NCBI GenBank assembly: GCA_017306415.1
Contig: JAFKIL010000002.1
Location: forward strand, 532,605-596,604
Source: Microbacterium sp.
Lineage (GTDB): Bacteria; Actinomycetota; Actinomycetes; Actinomycetales; Microbacteriaceae
Direction of reading: 5' to 3'
Length of the DNA: 64,000 nucleotides
The notes under the pieces were generated by a model. It was not told the origin of the DNA. It made no database searches and was given only the letters and a program-made list of their open reading frames with translations. A program made the position numbers and the translations under genes. This document shows positions 1-10,045 of the stretch, in pieces (position 1 is the first letter of the stretch; each line of letters begins with the position of its first letter).

Positions 1-453
1 TGGCAGGTGGGCCAGCTCGTCGTCCACACCGATCCGTCGTCCGGTCTGGGGGCACTGGCCCCCGCAGCCGCACGTGGCGCGATCCCGCTGGCGATCCACC
101 CGGCCATCGCCTTCACCGGCACCTCGATGGATCTCCGTCAGCTCGCCGATGCCTATGCCGCGGTGACCGCGCCGGCCGCCGTTCTCCCCATCGCGCAGGC
201 GCTGGCGGTCGAGCTGGGTTGCGAGCCGGTGGTCGTGGCGGATGCCGACCGCGCGGCATATGGCGAGGCGATCGCGACGGCGACGGAGTTCTCCCGATCG
301 ATCGTCCGCCAGTCCACGTCGCTGCTCGCCGGCATCGGCGTCGACAATCCGAGGGCCTTCCTCTCCACGCTCATCCACTCGACGGTCGACCAGGCGCTCG
401 CGGACGGTGCGTCGCCGGGCGGCGACCGCCCGGACGCTACGATCGTCGGATGA
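1..453 (+). CDS. Rossmann-like/DUF2520 protein, C-terminal part (5' end outside window)
   Basis: The reading frame is open from the first base and ends at TGA 451-453, so the true start lies upstream. The visible 150 residues read like the DUF2520 half of proteins that join a Rossmann-type dinucleotide fold to a helical domain resembling ketopantoate reductases. The stretch HPAIAFTGT near residue 35 fits the linker between the two domains. In many actinobacteria this gene precedes panC, as here; the stop overlaps the panC start. The reaction is not established for this family. The family call is from memory of gene order plus sequence character. Confidence 0.75.
   Translation, partial: WQVGQLVVHTDPSSGLGALAPAAARGAIPLAIHPAIAFTGTSMDLRQLADAYAAVTAPAAVLPIAQALAVELGCEPVVVADADRAAYGEAIATATEFSRSIVRQSTSLLAGIGVDNPRAFLSTLIHSTVDQALADGASPGGDRPDATIVG
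438..443 (+). promoter_or_regulatory. TACGAT -10 element for leaderless panC
   Basis: TACGAT is followed by exactly six bases and then the panC ATG. The same arrangement recurs at several other starts in this window, which suggests transcription begins at the start codon. It lies inside the end of the upstream gene, so panC could be transcribed independently of it. Confidence 0.55.
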
Positions 454-1307
454 TCCGCACCACCGACGACCTGCGCGCTCGCCTCGCCGAAGCCCGGGAC
501 GCCGGCACCGTCGACGGGCGGACGCCTACGGTCGCGCTCGTCTCGACGATCGGCGCACTGCACGACGGACACATCGACCTCGTGCGGCTCGCCCGTGAGC
601 GGGCGGACATCGTGGTCGTCTCGACGTTCGTCAATCCGCTCCGCTTCGCCACGCGGGCGGAGTGCGACGCCTACCCGCGTACCCCCGCGGAGGACCGCCT
701 GCTGCTCGAGTCCCTCGGGGTCGACATCGTCTTCTCGCCCGAGGCGTCCGACCTGCTTCCGACCGGCACGGCCACGACGAAGGTGTCTGCGGGAGACCTC
801 GGGCTTCGCTATGAAGGCCGAGCCCGCCCGTTCTACTTCGACGGGCTGCTCACCGTCGAGGCGAAGCTCTTCGGGCTCATCCACCCCGACCTCGCCGTCT
901 ACGGCGAGCGCGATCGGCAGCGCGTCTTCCTCGTGCGGCGCATGATCCGCGACCTCTGTTTCGACGTCGAGGTGATGACCGTGCCGACCGTGCGCGCCGA
1001 CAACGGCCTGCCGATCTCGACGCGCATCGCTCTCCTCGAGGAGCGCGATCTGGCCGCCGCCAAGAAGCTTCCGGACGCGCTCGATGCGGCAGCGTCGAAT
1101 GCGGACCGGGGCGTGGACGCGTGCATCGCGGCCGCGCAGTCCGCGATGATGGGGGAGCCCCGCATCACCCTCGAGTACCTGAGCGTGGTCGACCCGCAGA
1201 CGTTCCTGCCGGTGGACGAGGGGCACCGCGGTCCGGCTCTCGCGCTCATCGCGGCATCCGTCGCGGGGAATCGCATCATCGACAACGCCGAGGTCTACAT
1301 CGGCTGA
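450..1307 (+). CDS. panC: Pantothenate synthetase (divergent active site)
   Basis: PanC joins pantoate and beta-alanine with ATP to make pantothenate in the cytoplasm, for coenzyme A. The 285-residue product has the family architecture: a HxGH-type nucleotide motif (GALHDGH, His38 and His41), then VNPLRF (Asn62), YPRT, GERD-RQ (Gln157) and ISTR (Ser190, Arg192). Two positions normally reserved for substrate contacts differ. The Gln of VNPxQF is Arg65, and the Lys of GxKD is Arg154. The ATG overlaps the upstream stop and has no clear Shine-Dalgarno, in keeping with a leaderless start. Function as a true PanC is likely but not certain because of these changes. Confidence 0.8.
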   Translation: MIRTTDDLRARLAEARDAGTVDGRTPTVALVSTIGALHDGHIDLVRLARERADIVVVSTFVNPLRFATRAECDAYPRTPAEDRLLLESLGVDIVFSPEASDLLPTGTATTKVSAGDLGLRYEGRARPFYFDGLLTVEAKLFGLIHPDLAVYGERDRQRVFLVRRMIRDLCFDVEVMTVPTVRADNGLPISTRIALLEERDLAAAKKLPDALDAAASNADRGVDACIAAAQSAMMGEPRITLEYLSVVDPQTFLPVDEGHRGPALALIAASVAGNRIIDNAEVYIG

Positions 1308-1343
1308 CCCGGTCGCTGCGGAAGCGGGCATCGAGCCCGCCGA

Positions 1344-1349
1344 TAGACT
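1344..1349 (+). promoter_or_regulatory. TAGACT -10 element upstream of lysS
   Basis: TAGACT lies about 30 bases before the lysS start. Transcription from here would leave a short leader carrying the GAGGAG ribosome-binding site. No convincing -35 element is visible. Confidence 0.4.
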
Positions 1350-1379
1350 TGGGGCCGACTTCCGAGGAGCCCCGCCGTC

Positions 1380-2900
1380 ATGACCGACACCCCCGAGAAC
1401 GTGCCCGCCGAGATGTCCGAAGAGGACATCATCGAGCAGAAGGCCGTGCGGCTCGCGAAGCGTGAGCGTCTCATCGCCGAGCGCTCCGACGCCGGGGGCG
1501 GCGCGTATCCCGTCTCGGTCCCGGTGACGGACACCATCACCGACCTGCGCGAGCGGTTCGGCGATCTCGAAGCGGGAGCGGAGACGGGCGTGACCGCCGC
1601 CGTGGCGGGCCGCGTGGTGTTCAGCCGCAACACCGGCAAGCTCTGCTTCGCCTCGCTGCAGGCGGGCGACGGCAGCCGCATCCAGGCGATGGTGTCGCTC
1701 GCATCGGTGGGCGAGGAGTCGCTGCAGCGCTGGAAGGAGCTCGTCGACCTCGGCGACCACGTCTTCGTGACGGGCGAGGTCGTCTCGAGCCGTCGCGGTG
1801 AGCTCTCGATCATGGTGGCCGATTGGGCGATCGCCTCGAAGGCGCTGCTGCCGCTGCCGAACCTGTACAGCGAGCTGAGCGATGAGGCGCGTGTCCGCAG
1901 CCGCTTCCTCGATCTGATCGTGCGGGATCAGGCCCGCGCGACGGTGCGCGCGAGAGCCAGGATCAATCAGAGCCTGCGGCAGACGTTCGCCGACCACGGC
2001 TTCATCGAGGTCGAGACGCCGATGCTCCAGATCCAGCACGGCGGAGCGTCGGCGCGTCCGTTCGTCACGCACTCGAACGCGTTCGACGCGGACCTGTACC
2101 TGCGCATCGCGCCGGAGCTCTTCCTCAAGCGTGCCGCGGTCGGGGGCATCGACCGCGTGTTCGAGATCAACCGCAACTTCCGCAACGAGGGGGCGGACTC
2201 GACGCACAGCCCTGAGTTCGCGATGCTCGAGGCGTACCAGTCCTACAGCGACTACCACGGCATCGCGGACCTGACGCAGGAGCTCATCCAGAACGCGGCG
2301 ATCGCCGCCACGGGTTCGACGACGGTGACGTGGGCGGACGGCACGGTGTACGACCTGGGCGGGGAGTGGGATCGCGTCTCGATGTACGACTCGCTGAACG
2401 CGGCGGCCGGGGTCGACATCACCCCGGAGACGTCGGTGGACGACCTCCGTGCGCTCGCCGAGGCGCACGGCGTGGACGAGCCTGCGCACCCGACGCACGG
2501 CAAGTGGGTCGAGGAGCTGTGGGAGCACTTCGTCAAGGGGACGCTCACGCGCCCGACGTTCGTGATGGACTTTCCGCTCGACACGAGTCCCCTCGTGCGC
2601 GAGCACCGGTCCATCCCTGGCGTCGTCGAGAAGTGGGACCTGTACGTCCGCGGCTTCGAGCTCGCCACCGGTTACTCGGAGCTCATCGATCCGGTGATCC
2701 AGCGCGAGAGGTTCATCGACCAGGCGCGACTCGCCGCCCAGGGCGACCTCGAGGCGATGCGCATCGACGAGGAGTTCCTGCGGGCGATGGAGCACGGCAT
2801 GCCCCCGATGGGCGGCATGGGGATGGGGATCGACCGCCTGCTGATGGCGATCACCGGTCTCGGCATCCGCGAGACCATCCTGTTCCCGCTGGTCAAGTAG
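1380..2900 (+). CDS. lysS: Lysyl-tRNA synthetase, class II
   Basis: This enzyme charges tRNA-Lys with lysine using ATP. The 506-residue length is normal for bacterial LysS. An N-terminal OB-fold anticodon-binding region (about residues 55-160) is followed by the class II catalytic core. Motif 2 is visible as FEINRNFRNEG, then HSPEFAMLE, and motif 3 ends the protein as GMGMGIDRLLM. The segment HGGASARPF matches the conserved lysine-site loop. The ATG at 1380 follows a GAGGAG site at a usable distance. It is separated from panC by 72 bases with its own -10 candidate. Confidence 0.97.
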   Translation: MTDTPENVPAEMSEEDIIEQKAVRLAKRERLIAERSDAGGGAYPVSVPVTDTITDLRERFGDLEAGAETGVTAAVAGRVVFSRNTGKLCFASLQAGDGSRIQAMVSLASVGEESLQRWKELVDLGDHVFVTGEVVSSRRGELSIMVADWAIASKALLPLPNLYSELSDEARVRSRFLDLIVRDQARATVRARARINQSLRQTFADHGFIEVETPMLQIQHGGASARPFVTHSNAFDADLYLRIAPELFLKRAAVGGIDRVFEINRNFRNEGADSTHSPEFAMLEAYQSYSDYHGIADLTQELIQNAAIAATGSTTVTWADGTVYDLGGEWDRVSMYDSLNAAAGVDITPETSVDDLRALAEAHGVDEPAHPTHGKWVEELWEHFVKGTLTRPTFVMDFPLDTSPLVREHRSIPGVVEKWDLYVRGFELATGYSELIDPVIQRERFIDQARLAAQGDLEAMRIDEEFLRAMEHGMPPMGGMGMGIDRLLMAITGLGIRETILFPLVK

Positions 2901-2914
2901 CTCCCGGGCGCCGG

Positions 2915-4087
2915 TCACCGACGGCCCCGGCCGCCGGTCTCGGCGCGGAACGCCCAATCGGGCACATGGCCGACGGCGACGAAGGACCGGACGATCTCGC
3001 CCAGCCCGTGCTCCGGCTCGAGCTCGCAGGCGCGGCGCGCGAAGCTCTCTGCGTGCGTCGAGCGCCCGAGCGCCCAGGAGAGCCACGCGCACGTCGCCGG
3101 TGCGCCGGGGCGGACCGCGTCGGGTGCGAGGGCGGCCGCGTGGCGGGCCAGTTCGAGCGCCCGTGACAGGCGGTCGCGATCGGGACGCGTGCCCTCTCCC
3201 CACATCCGCATCCCGAGGTCGGCCGGATAGTCGGCACCGCCCTCCCACTGGAGCTGCGCGTCGAGCGCCGCCTCGCCGTCTGCGAGCGTCCCGCACCACT
3301 GCACGAGGGCGATGTCGCGGAGTGCGGGGCGCGCCAGACACCAGATGAGCGTGGCGGCATCGAAGGGGGCGAGCGCCGACGGATCCCACGCCAGGACGTC
3401 CTCGAACAGTGCGGGGAGCTCATCGAGGCGACAGGCCGCCGTGAGCGCGTGCGGGTCCAGCCGGCCGAGGGTGGCGATCGCGCGCTCGTCGGCGCCCGGC
3501 TCGGCCGAGACGTCGGCGCAGACGGTGCGCACCGCCTGGTCGAGCGCGCGCAGTGCGGCCGCCACGGGCTGTGCGGCTTCGTCGGCCACCGCCGGCAGCT
3601 CGGCACCCGCGGCCTGATCCCCCACCCGGACCGGAGGGAGGTCGTCCGCGGCCGGGGCCGCGACCTCCGACAGATCGCCGAGCCGGGGTGCCGCCCCGTC
3701 GTCGGGGTACGCCGTCCACGCGTCCGCGCCCACGCACAGGGCGTCGCGCACCTCGATGCCGCAGGCATCGGCACGCGCGGCGATGGCCCGCACGAACGCG
3801 CGGTGCGGAACGGAGTCGTCCGCTCGGTGCAGGGAGTCGTCGGTGTACACCACGAGGGCCACGGCGTTCGCATCCGGCAGCCGGCAGACCATGCCGATGC
3901 AGGTCGACGCGATGCGCTCGACGTCGTCTGCCCCGGCGGCGGACGGCAGGTCGAAGCGCATCGCGCCCACCGACCGGCGCCCGGAGAACGGGACCAGCAC
4001 GAGGCTGCGCGTGGGATGGAAACCCAGCAGGTGAGGGACGAGGGAGAGGAAGCGGGCCGGCCCTGCGGCCTTGATGACGGTGGACAT
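2915..4087 (-). CDS. DUF4192 family protein
   Basis: The 390-residue product begins with the segment around LVPHLLGFHPTRSLVLV that is typical of DUF4192, an actinobacterial family of unknown function. The N-terminal half alternates beta strands and helices. The C-terminal third is rich in Ala and resembles a helical-repeat region, including WCGTLADGEAALD and AWLSWALGR. It has no signal peptide or membrane segment, so it should be cytoplasmic. It converges on lysS with a 14-base gap. The ATG at 4087 has a GGGAGAG site just upstream. Confidence 0.85.
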   Translation of the reverse strand: MSTVIKAAGPARFLSLVPHLLGFHPTRSLVLVPFSGRRSVGAMRFDLPSAAGADDVERIASTCIGMVCRLPDANAVALVVYTDDSLHRADDSVPHRAFVRAIAARADACGIEVRDALCVGADAWTAYPDDGAAPRLGDLSEVAAPAADDLPPVRVGDQAAGAELPAVADEAAQPVAAALRALDQAVRTVCADVSAEPGADERAIATLGRLDPHALTAACRLDELPALFEDVLAWDPSALAPFDAATLIWCLARPALRDIALVQWCGTLADGEAALDAQLQWEGGADYPADLGMRMWGEGTRPDRDRLSRALELARHAAALAPDAVRPGAPATCAWLSWALGRSTHAESFARRACELEPEHGLGEIVRSFVAVGHVPDWAFRAETGGRGRR

Positions 4088-4194
4088 GCGAACGACTCTC
4101 CCGCCGGCGGAGGCCGCGCAGGCCTGGGTTCCCCGCGCCTGTGGACGCTCCTCGCCCGGCCGCTCGTGGGGAGGAGCGGTGCATCGCGCACGCG

Positions 4195-4200
4195 TACCAT
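4195..4200 (+). promoter_or_regulatory. TACCAT -10 element for leaderless small membrane gene
   Basis: TACCAT is followed by six bases and ATG 4207, the spacing seen at the other leaderless starts. The GGAGGG between them touches the ATG and is too close to act as a Shine-Dalgarno. Confidence 0.5.
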
Positions 4201-4206
4201 GGAGGG

Positions 4207-4404
4207 ATGGACAGCTTCTGGACCGCCGTCGTGTGGTCGCTTGCGCCGACGATCGTCGTGACCGCGCTGTTCTTCTTCATCCTCCGCTCGGTCGTGCGGG
4301 CGGACAGGAGCGAGCGTCGCGTCTACGCACGGGTCGAGGCGGAGGAGCGCGCCAAGCGCGGGCTGCCGCCGACCGCGTCGGCCGCCGCACCGTCCGAGCG
4401 CTGA
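4207..4404 (+). CDS. Small single-pass membrane protein
   Basis: The product has 65 residues. One hydrophobic helix covers about residues 7-29 (WTAVVWSLAPTIVVTALFFF). It is followed by a charged, probably helical cytoplasmic tail rich in Arg and Glu, and an Ala/Pro/Ser end. Actinobacterial genomes often carry such proteins next to envelope genes, and the cardiolipin synthase gene follows by 46 bases. I recognise no family beyond this layout. The start at 4207 is preferred over an upstream in-frame GTG at 4141 because of the -10 spacing and because the longer N-terminus is not hydrophobic. Confidence 0.7.
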   Translation: MDSFWTAVVWSLAPTIVVTALFFFILRSVVRADRSERRVYARVEAEERAKRGLPPTASAAAPSER

Positions 4405-4417
4405 CCCCGCCCCCCAC

Positions 4418-4423
4418 TACGCT
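4418..4423 (+). promoter_or_regulatory. TACGCT -10 element upstream of cls
   Basis: TACGCT lies about 28 bases before the cardiolipin synthase ATG. A transcript starting near 4430 would carry the GGCGGAAGG ribosome-binding site. Confidence 0.4.
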
Positions 4424-4450
4424 GGACTCACGTCCGGCGGAAGGGGCACC

Positions 4451-5908
4451 ATGACGTTCATCGTGACGTGGTGGCCGATCGTCGTGATCGTCGCCGACAT
4501 CGCCATCCGGATCACCGCGATCATCGTCGTGCCCCGCAATCGGCGGCCCACGGCGGCGATGGCGTGGCTGCTCGCGATCTACTTCATCCCGTTCATCGGC
4601 GTGCTGCTCTTCCTGCTGATCGGCAACCCCCGCCTGCCGCGGAAGCGGCGACGCAAGCAGGATGCGATCAACGAGTACATCCGCGAGACCAGCGCACACC
4701 TCGACTTCGGCACGCTCCGGCCGAACGCCCCGGACTGGTTCACCTCCACCGTCACGCTCAACCGCAACCTCGGCGCGATGCCGCTCGCGGGAGACAACGC
4801 GGCGCACCTCATCCCCGACTACCAGGCGAGCCTCGACGCGATGGCGGAGGAGGTTCGCCGCGCGCGCGACTACGTCCACGTGGAGTTCTACATCCTGCAG
4901 TCGGATGCCGCGACCGACAACTTCTTTCGCGCGCTGGAGGAGGTCAGGGCCCGCGGTGTCACCGTACGGGTGCTCCTCGATCACTGGGCGAACCGTGGCA
5001 AGCCGTACTACCGGCGCACGCTGCGACGACTCACCCGGATGGGCGCGAAGTGGCGGCTGATGCTGCCCGTGCAGCCATTCAAGGGCAAGTACCAGCGCCC
5101 GGATCTGCGCAATCACCGCAAGCTCGTCGTCGTGGACGGCGACGTCGCGTTCATGGGTTCGCAGAACCTGACCGACTCGACGTACAACCTCAAGAAGAAC
5201 ATCCGTCGCGGACTGCACTGGGTCGACCTCATGGTCCGTGTCGAGGGGCCGGTCGTGGCATCCATCAACGCCGTCTTCCTCTCGGACTGGTACAGCGAGA
5301 CGGGCGAGACCCTCGAGCACGAGATCGAGCTCTTCGAGATGAACGCGGGGCCGGGCGACCTCGACTGCCAGATCATCCCCTCCGGCCCCGGCTTCCGTTT
5401 CGAGAACAACCTGAGGCTTTTCCTCGGTCTGCTCTATTACGCGCAGCGCAAGATCATCATCGTCAGTCCCTACTTCGTGCCGGACGAGGCGATGCTGCTC
5501 GCGGTGACGACGGCATGCCACCGCGGCCTCCAGGTCGAGCTCTTCGTCTCCGAGGAGGGCGACCAGGCGATGGTGTACCACGCCCAGCGCAGCTACTACG
5601 AGGTGCTGCTGAAGGCCGGCGTGCGCATCTGGATGTACCGCAAGCCCTTCATCCTCCACACCAAGAGCCTCACGATCGACGACGAGGTCGCCATCATCGG
5701 CTCGAGCAACATGGACATGCGCTCGTTCGGTCTGAACATGGAGATCTCGATGCTCGTTCGCGGGAGTGAGTTCGTGAACGAGATGCGGGACGTCGAGGAC
5801 ATGTACCGGAATCTCAGCAGAGAGCTCACACTGGAGGAGTGGGAGAAGCAGCCGCTGCGCTCCACCGTGCTCGACAACCTCGCGCGGCTGACATCGGCTC
5901 TGCAGTAG
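4451..5908 (+). CDS. cls: Cardiolipin synthase (phospholipase D family)
   Basis: The enzyme makes cardiolipin in the membrane, classically from two phosphatidylglycerols. The 485-residue protein starts with two membrane helices (about residues 5-25 and 37-57), the PLDc_N layout. It then carries two HKD catalytic motifs: HRKLVVVDGDVAFMGSQN near residue 222 and HTKSLTIDDEVAIIGSSN near residue 404. Both have His, Lys and Asp in place. The ATG follows GGCGGAAGG at a good distance. A lipoprotein gene follows after eight bases, so the two are probably co-transcribed. Confidence 0.95.
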   Translation: MTFIVTWWPIVVIVADIAIRITAIIVVPRNRRPTAAMAWLLAIYFIPFIGVLLFLLIGNPRLPRKRRRKQDAINEYIRETSAHLDFGTLRPNAPDWFTSTVTLNRNLGAMPLAGDNAAHLIPDYQASLDAMAEEVRRARDYVHVEFYILQSDAATDNFFRALEEVRARGVTVRVLLDHWANRGKPYYRRTLRRLTRMGAKWRLMLPVQPFKGKYQRPDLRNHRKLVVVDGDVAFMGSQNLTDSTYNLKKNIRRGLHWVDLMVRVEGPVVASINAVFLSDWYSETGETLEHEIELFEMNAGPGDLDCQIIPSGPGFRFENNLRLFLGLLYYAQRKIIIVSPYFVPDEAMLLAVTTACHRGLQVELFVSEEGDQAMVYHAQRSYYEVLLKAGVRIWMYRKPFILHTKSLTIDDEVAIIGSSNMDMRSFGLNMEISMLVRGSEFVNEMRDVEDMYRNLSRELTLEEWEKQPLRSTVLDNLARLTSALQ

Positions 5909-5916
5909 GAGGACGG

Positions 5917-6651
5917 ATGCGCCGCGTCGCCGGACTGCTCGCCGCGTTGCTCGTGGTCGCGGTGCTGTCCGGCTGCTCGGTCCGCTCCGACATCCCGCCG
6001 GCCGTGCCGTCCAGGGTGCCCACCGGGAGCGCCCCTACGCAGCCGACGGACGGCCCGACCGCGCAGGTCGCGGCCGGCTGGCTGGCGGACGGGCGGACGA
6101 TCGGCGTCGTGACCTGGGGCAGCTCCTCATGCGTCCCGGTCGGCGGTGCCGCCACCGTCGCGGGCGACACGATCACCGTCCCCCTCGCGGCCGCGGCGGG
6201 TCAGCGGGCGTGCACCTCCGACCTCGCCCCGCGGGTCACGCTCGTCGCCACCCCCGACGGTGTCGACCCGACGCAGGACTACGACCTGCGCGTCGTCGGC
6301 TCCGAGGTCAGCGGTGAGGCCGATCTCGACGGGGTGGATGGCCTCGCCGGCCCGAGCGCCCCGCCGACCGACGGACCCAGCGCGGGCTGGACCGGGGAGG
6401 ACGGGCTGTTCGTCATCGTCACGTTCGGCTCGGGCTGCCGCCCGCGGGTGGAGGATGCCGCGGCCACGGGTCCCGCCGAGGTCACGGTGACGTTCGCGCG
6501 CGCGCCGCACGGCCAGATGTGCGACATGTCGTACGGTCCTCGCGGGTCGGTGGCCCACGTGTCGGGCCTCCAGGAGAGCGAGGGCGTGACGGCGGTGCTG
6601 AACGGAGACGGCCTCGACGGCGTGCGCGTGCCTGTCGTCGGCGAGAACTGA
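5917..6651 (+). CDS. Lipoprotein with two internal repeats
   Basis: The N-terminus MRRVAGLLAALLVVAVLSGC is a lipoprotein signal with lipobox LSGC (Cys20), so the 244-residue product should be anchored outside the membrane. A low-complexity Pro/Thr/Ser linker follows. The rest appears to be two copies of an 80-90 residue unit. Each starts with a GW segment, then a hydrophobic strand ending in WGSSSC or FGSGC, and later has a second Cys followed by PR (CTSDLAPR and CDMSYGPR). I infer one disulfide per unit. No known domain is recognised. A GGAGGA site precedes the ATG and the gene sits eight bases behind cls. Confidence 0.8.
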   Translation: MRRVAGLLAALLVVAVLSGCSVRSDIPPAVPSRVPTGSAPTQPTDGPTAQVAAGWLADGRTIGVVTWGSSSCVPVGGAATVAGDTITVPLAAAAGQRACTSDLAPRVTLVATPDGVDPTQDYDLRVVGSEVSGEADLDGVDGLAGPSAPPTDGPSAGWTGEDGLFVIVTFGSGCRPRVEDAAATGPAEVTVTFARAPHGQMCDMSYGPRGSVAHVSGLQESEGVTAVLNGDGLDGVRVPVVGEN

Positions 6652-6657
6652 GCGTGC

Positions 6658-6663
6658 CAGCAT
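6658..6663 (+). promoter_or_regulatory. CAGCAT variant -10 element before ybjQ-like gene
   Basis: CAGCAT is followed by six bases and ATG 6670. It fits the spacing of the leaderless signal but has C in place of the first T, so support is weaker than for the TANNNT sites. Confidence 0.3.
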
Positions 6664-6669
6664 GGGTTC

Positions 6670-7011
6670 ATGATCGTCGTGACCACGAATGACATCCCCG
6701 GGTACCGGATCACCCAGGTCCTCGGCGAGGTGATGGGCCTCACCGTCCGCTCCACGAACTTCGCGCAGGGCTTCACCGCCGGCTTCCGCTCCCTCGGCGG
6801 CGGCGAGATCCCCGAGTTCACGAAGATCATGTACGAGAGCCGTAACGACGTCATGAACCGGATGCTGGGCGAGGCCCAGAACCGCGGTGCGAACGCCGTC
6901 GTCGCGATGCGGTTCGACACGGACTCGATCGGCAACTTCACCGAGGTCTGCGCCTACGGCACCGCCGTGGTGATCGAACCGCTCGCGGTTCCCGCCCCAC
7001 CCACCGCGTGA
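6670..7011 (+). CDS. YbjQ/DUF74 family protein
   Basis: The 113-residue product matches the YbjQ (UPF0145) family along its length. It shows the N-terminal strand with TTNDIPGYRI, the GEVMG turn and the motif ARNRGANAVVAMRFD-like segment (QNRGANAVVAMRFD). Family members form pentamers and are described as heavy-metal-binding-like, but no cellular role is established. It is a short cytoplasmic protein with no signal peptide. The start is preceded by a possible leaderless promoter rather than a Shine-Dalgarno. Confidence 0.9.
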   Translation: MIVVTTNDIPGYRITQVLGEVMGLTVRSTNFAQGFTAGFRSLGGGEIPEFTKIMYESRNDVMNRMLGEAQNRGANAVVAMRFDTDSIGNFTEVCAYGTAVVIEPLAVPAPPTA

Positions 7012-7035
7012 CCTCCCTCTCCTGCCGCGTCGTCG

Positions 7036-7123
7036 CGTACCGTTCTCAGGAACTCATGCCTCTTCGCGGCGCTACACGCGGCTGCATCCCCAGCCAGGGT
7101 CCTGCGGTCCTGAGAACGGTACG
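7036..7123. repeat. Inverted-repeat element, copy 1 (16-bp perfect arms)
   Basis: The element begins CGTACCGTTCTCAGGA and ends with its exact reverse complement, TCCTGAGAACGGTACG, with 56 bases between. Two further copies with the same arms lie at 63480 and 63648. The interior of this copy is unlike theirs apart from length. It fills the gap between ybjQ and the convergent small HTH gene, ending two bases from that gene's stop. Confidence 0.9.
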
Positions 7124-7125
7124 CG

Positions 7126-7308
7126 TCAGTCGGCGCGAACGAGCAGGTCGCCGATCTCGCAGTCGAGAGCTCGACAGATCGCGGAGAGCGTCGAGTAACG
7201 GATGGCCCGTGCGCGGTCGTTCTTGAGGATCGACAGGTTCACGATCGAGACCCCCACGAGCTCCGAGAGCCGTGTCAGGGTCATCCCGCGCTCTGCGAGG
7301 CCGGACAT
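7126..7308 (-). CDS. Small XRE/Cro-type HTH regulator (YozG-like)
   Basis: The 60-residue product is almost entirely one helix-turn-helix: LTRLSELVGVSIVNLSILKN is the DNA-binding pair and AIRYSTLSAICRALDCEIGD is the closing part, typical of short YozG-like regulators. It is cytoplasmic and would bind DNA as a dimer. It is divergent from clpC with 120 bases between the starts, so it may regulate clpC, itself, or both; this is inference. The ATG at 7308 is touched by GGAGGGG, and a second in-frame ATG at 7284 is an alternative start. Confidence 0.85.
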   Translation of the reverse strand: MSGLAERGMTLTRLSELVGVSIVNLSILKNDRARAIRYSTLSAICRALDCEIGDLLVRAD

Positions 7309-7428
7309 CCCCTCCGTCAAGCGCGGGTATGCCCACGGCGAACACCGGCACGCGGCATCCGGGCTCTCGTTACCCTCGATGTAAGGCGCTGCACGGGTCA
7401 CCCGACCCCGCGCCCGAAGGAGTTGACG

Positions 7429-9954
<2,526 letters not shown>

Positions 9955-9960
9955 CGGCCG

Positions 9961-9998
9961 GACGAAGGGGCGGATGCTGCGGCATCCGCCCCTTCGTC
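9961..9998 (+). terminator. Terminator after clpC
   Basis: A perfect 17-bp stem (GACGAAGGGGCGGATGC and its complement) closes a four-base TGCG loop seven bases after the clpC stop. There is no T-tract, which is common for actinobacterial terminators. Confidence 0.85.
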
Positions 9999-10033
9999 GT
10001 CGGCGCCGGAGCGAGCCCCGCCGCGCGCGGTCG

Positions 10034-10039
10034 TAGGCT
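10034..10039 (+). promoter_or_regulatory. TAGGCT -10 element for leaderless argA-like gene
   Basis: TAGGCT, six bases, then ATG 10046. No Shine-Dalgarno is present in the gap. Confidence 0.6.
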
Positions 10040-10045
10040 GGACGG

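Noticed and set aside
153-3389. A 1,078-residue minus-strand frame across panC and lysS
   Set aside because: Antisense shadow of two well-supported genes, with no family motif.
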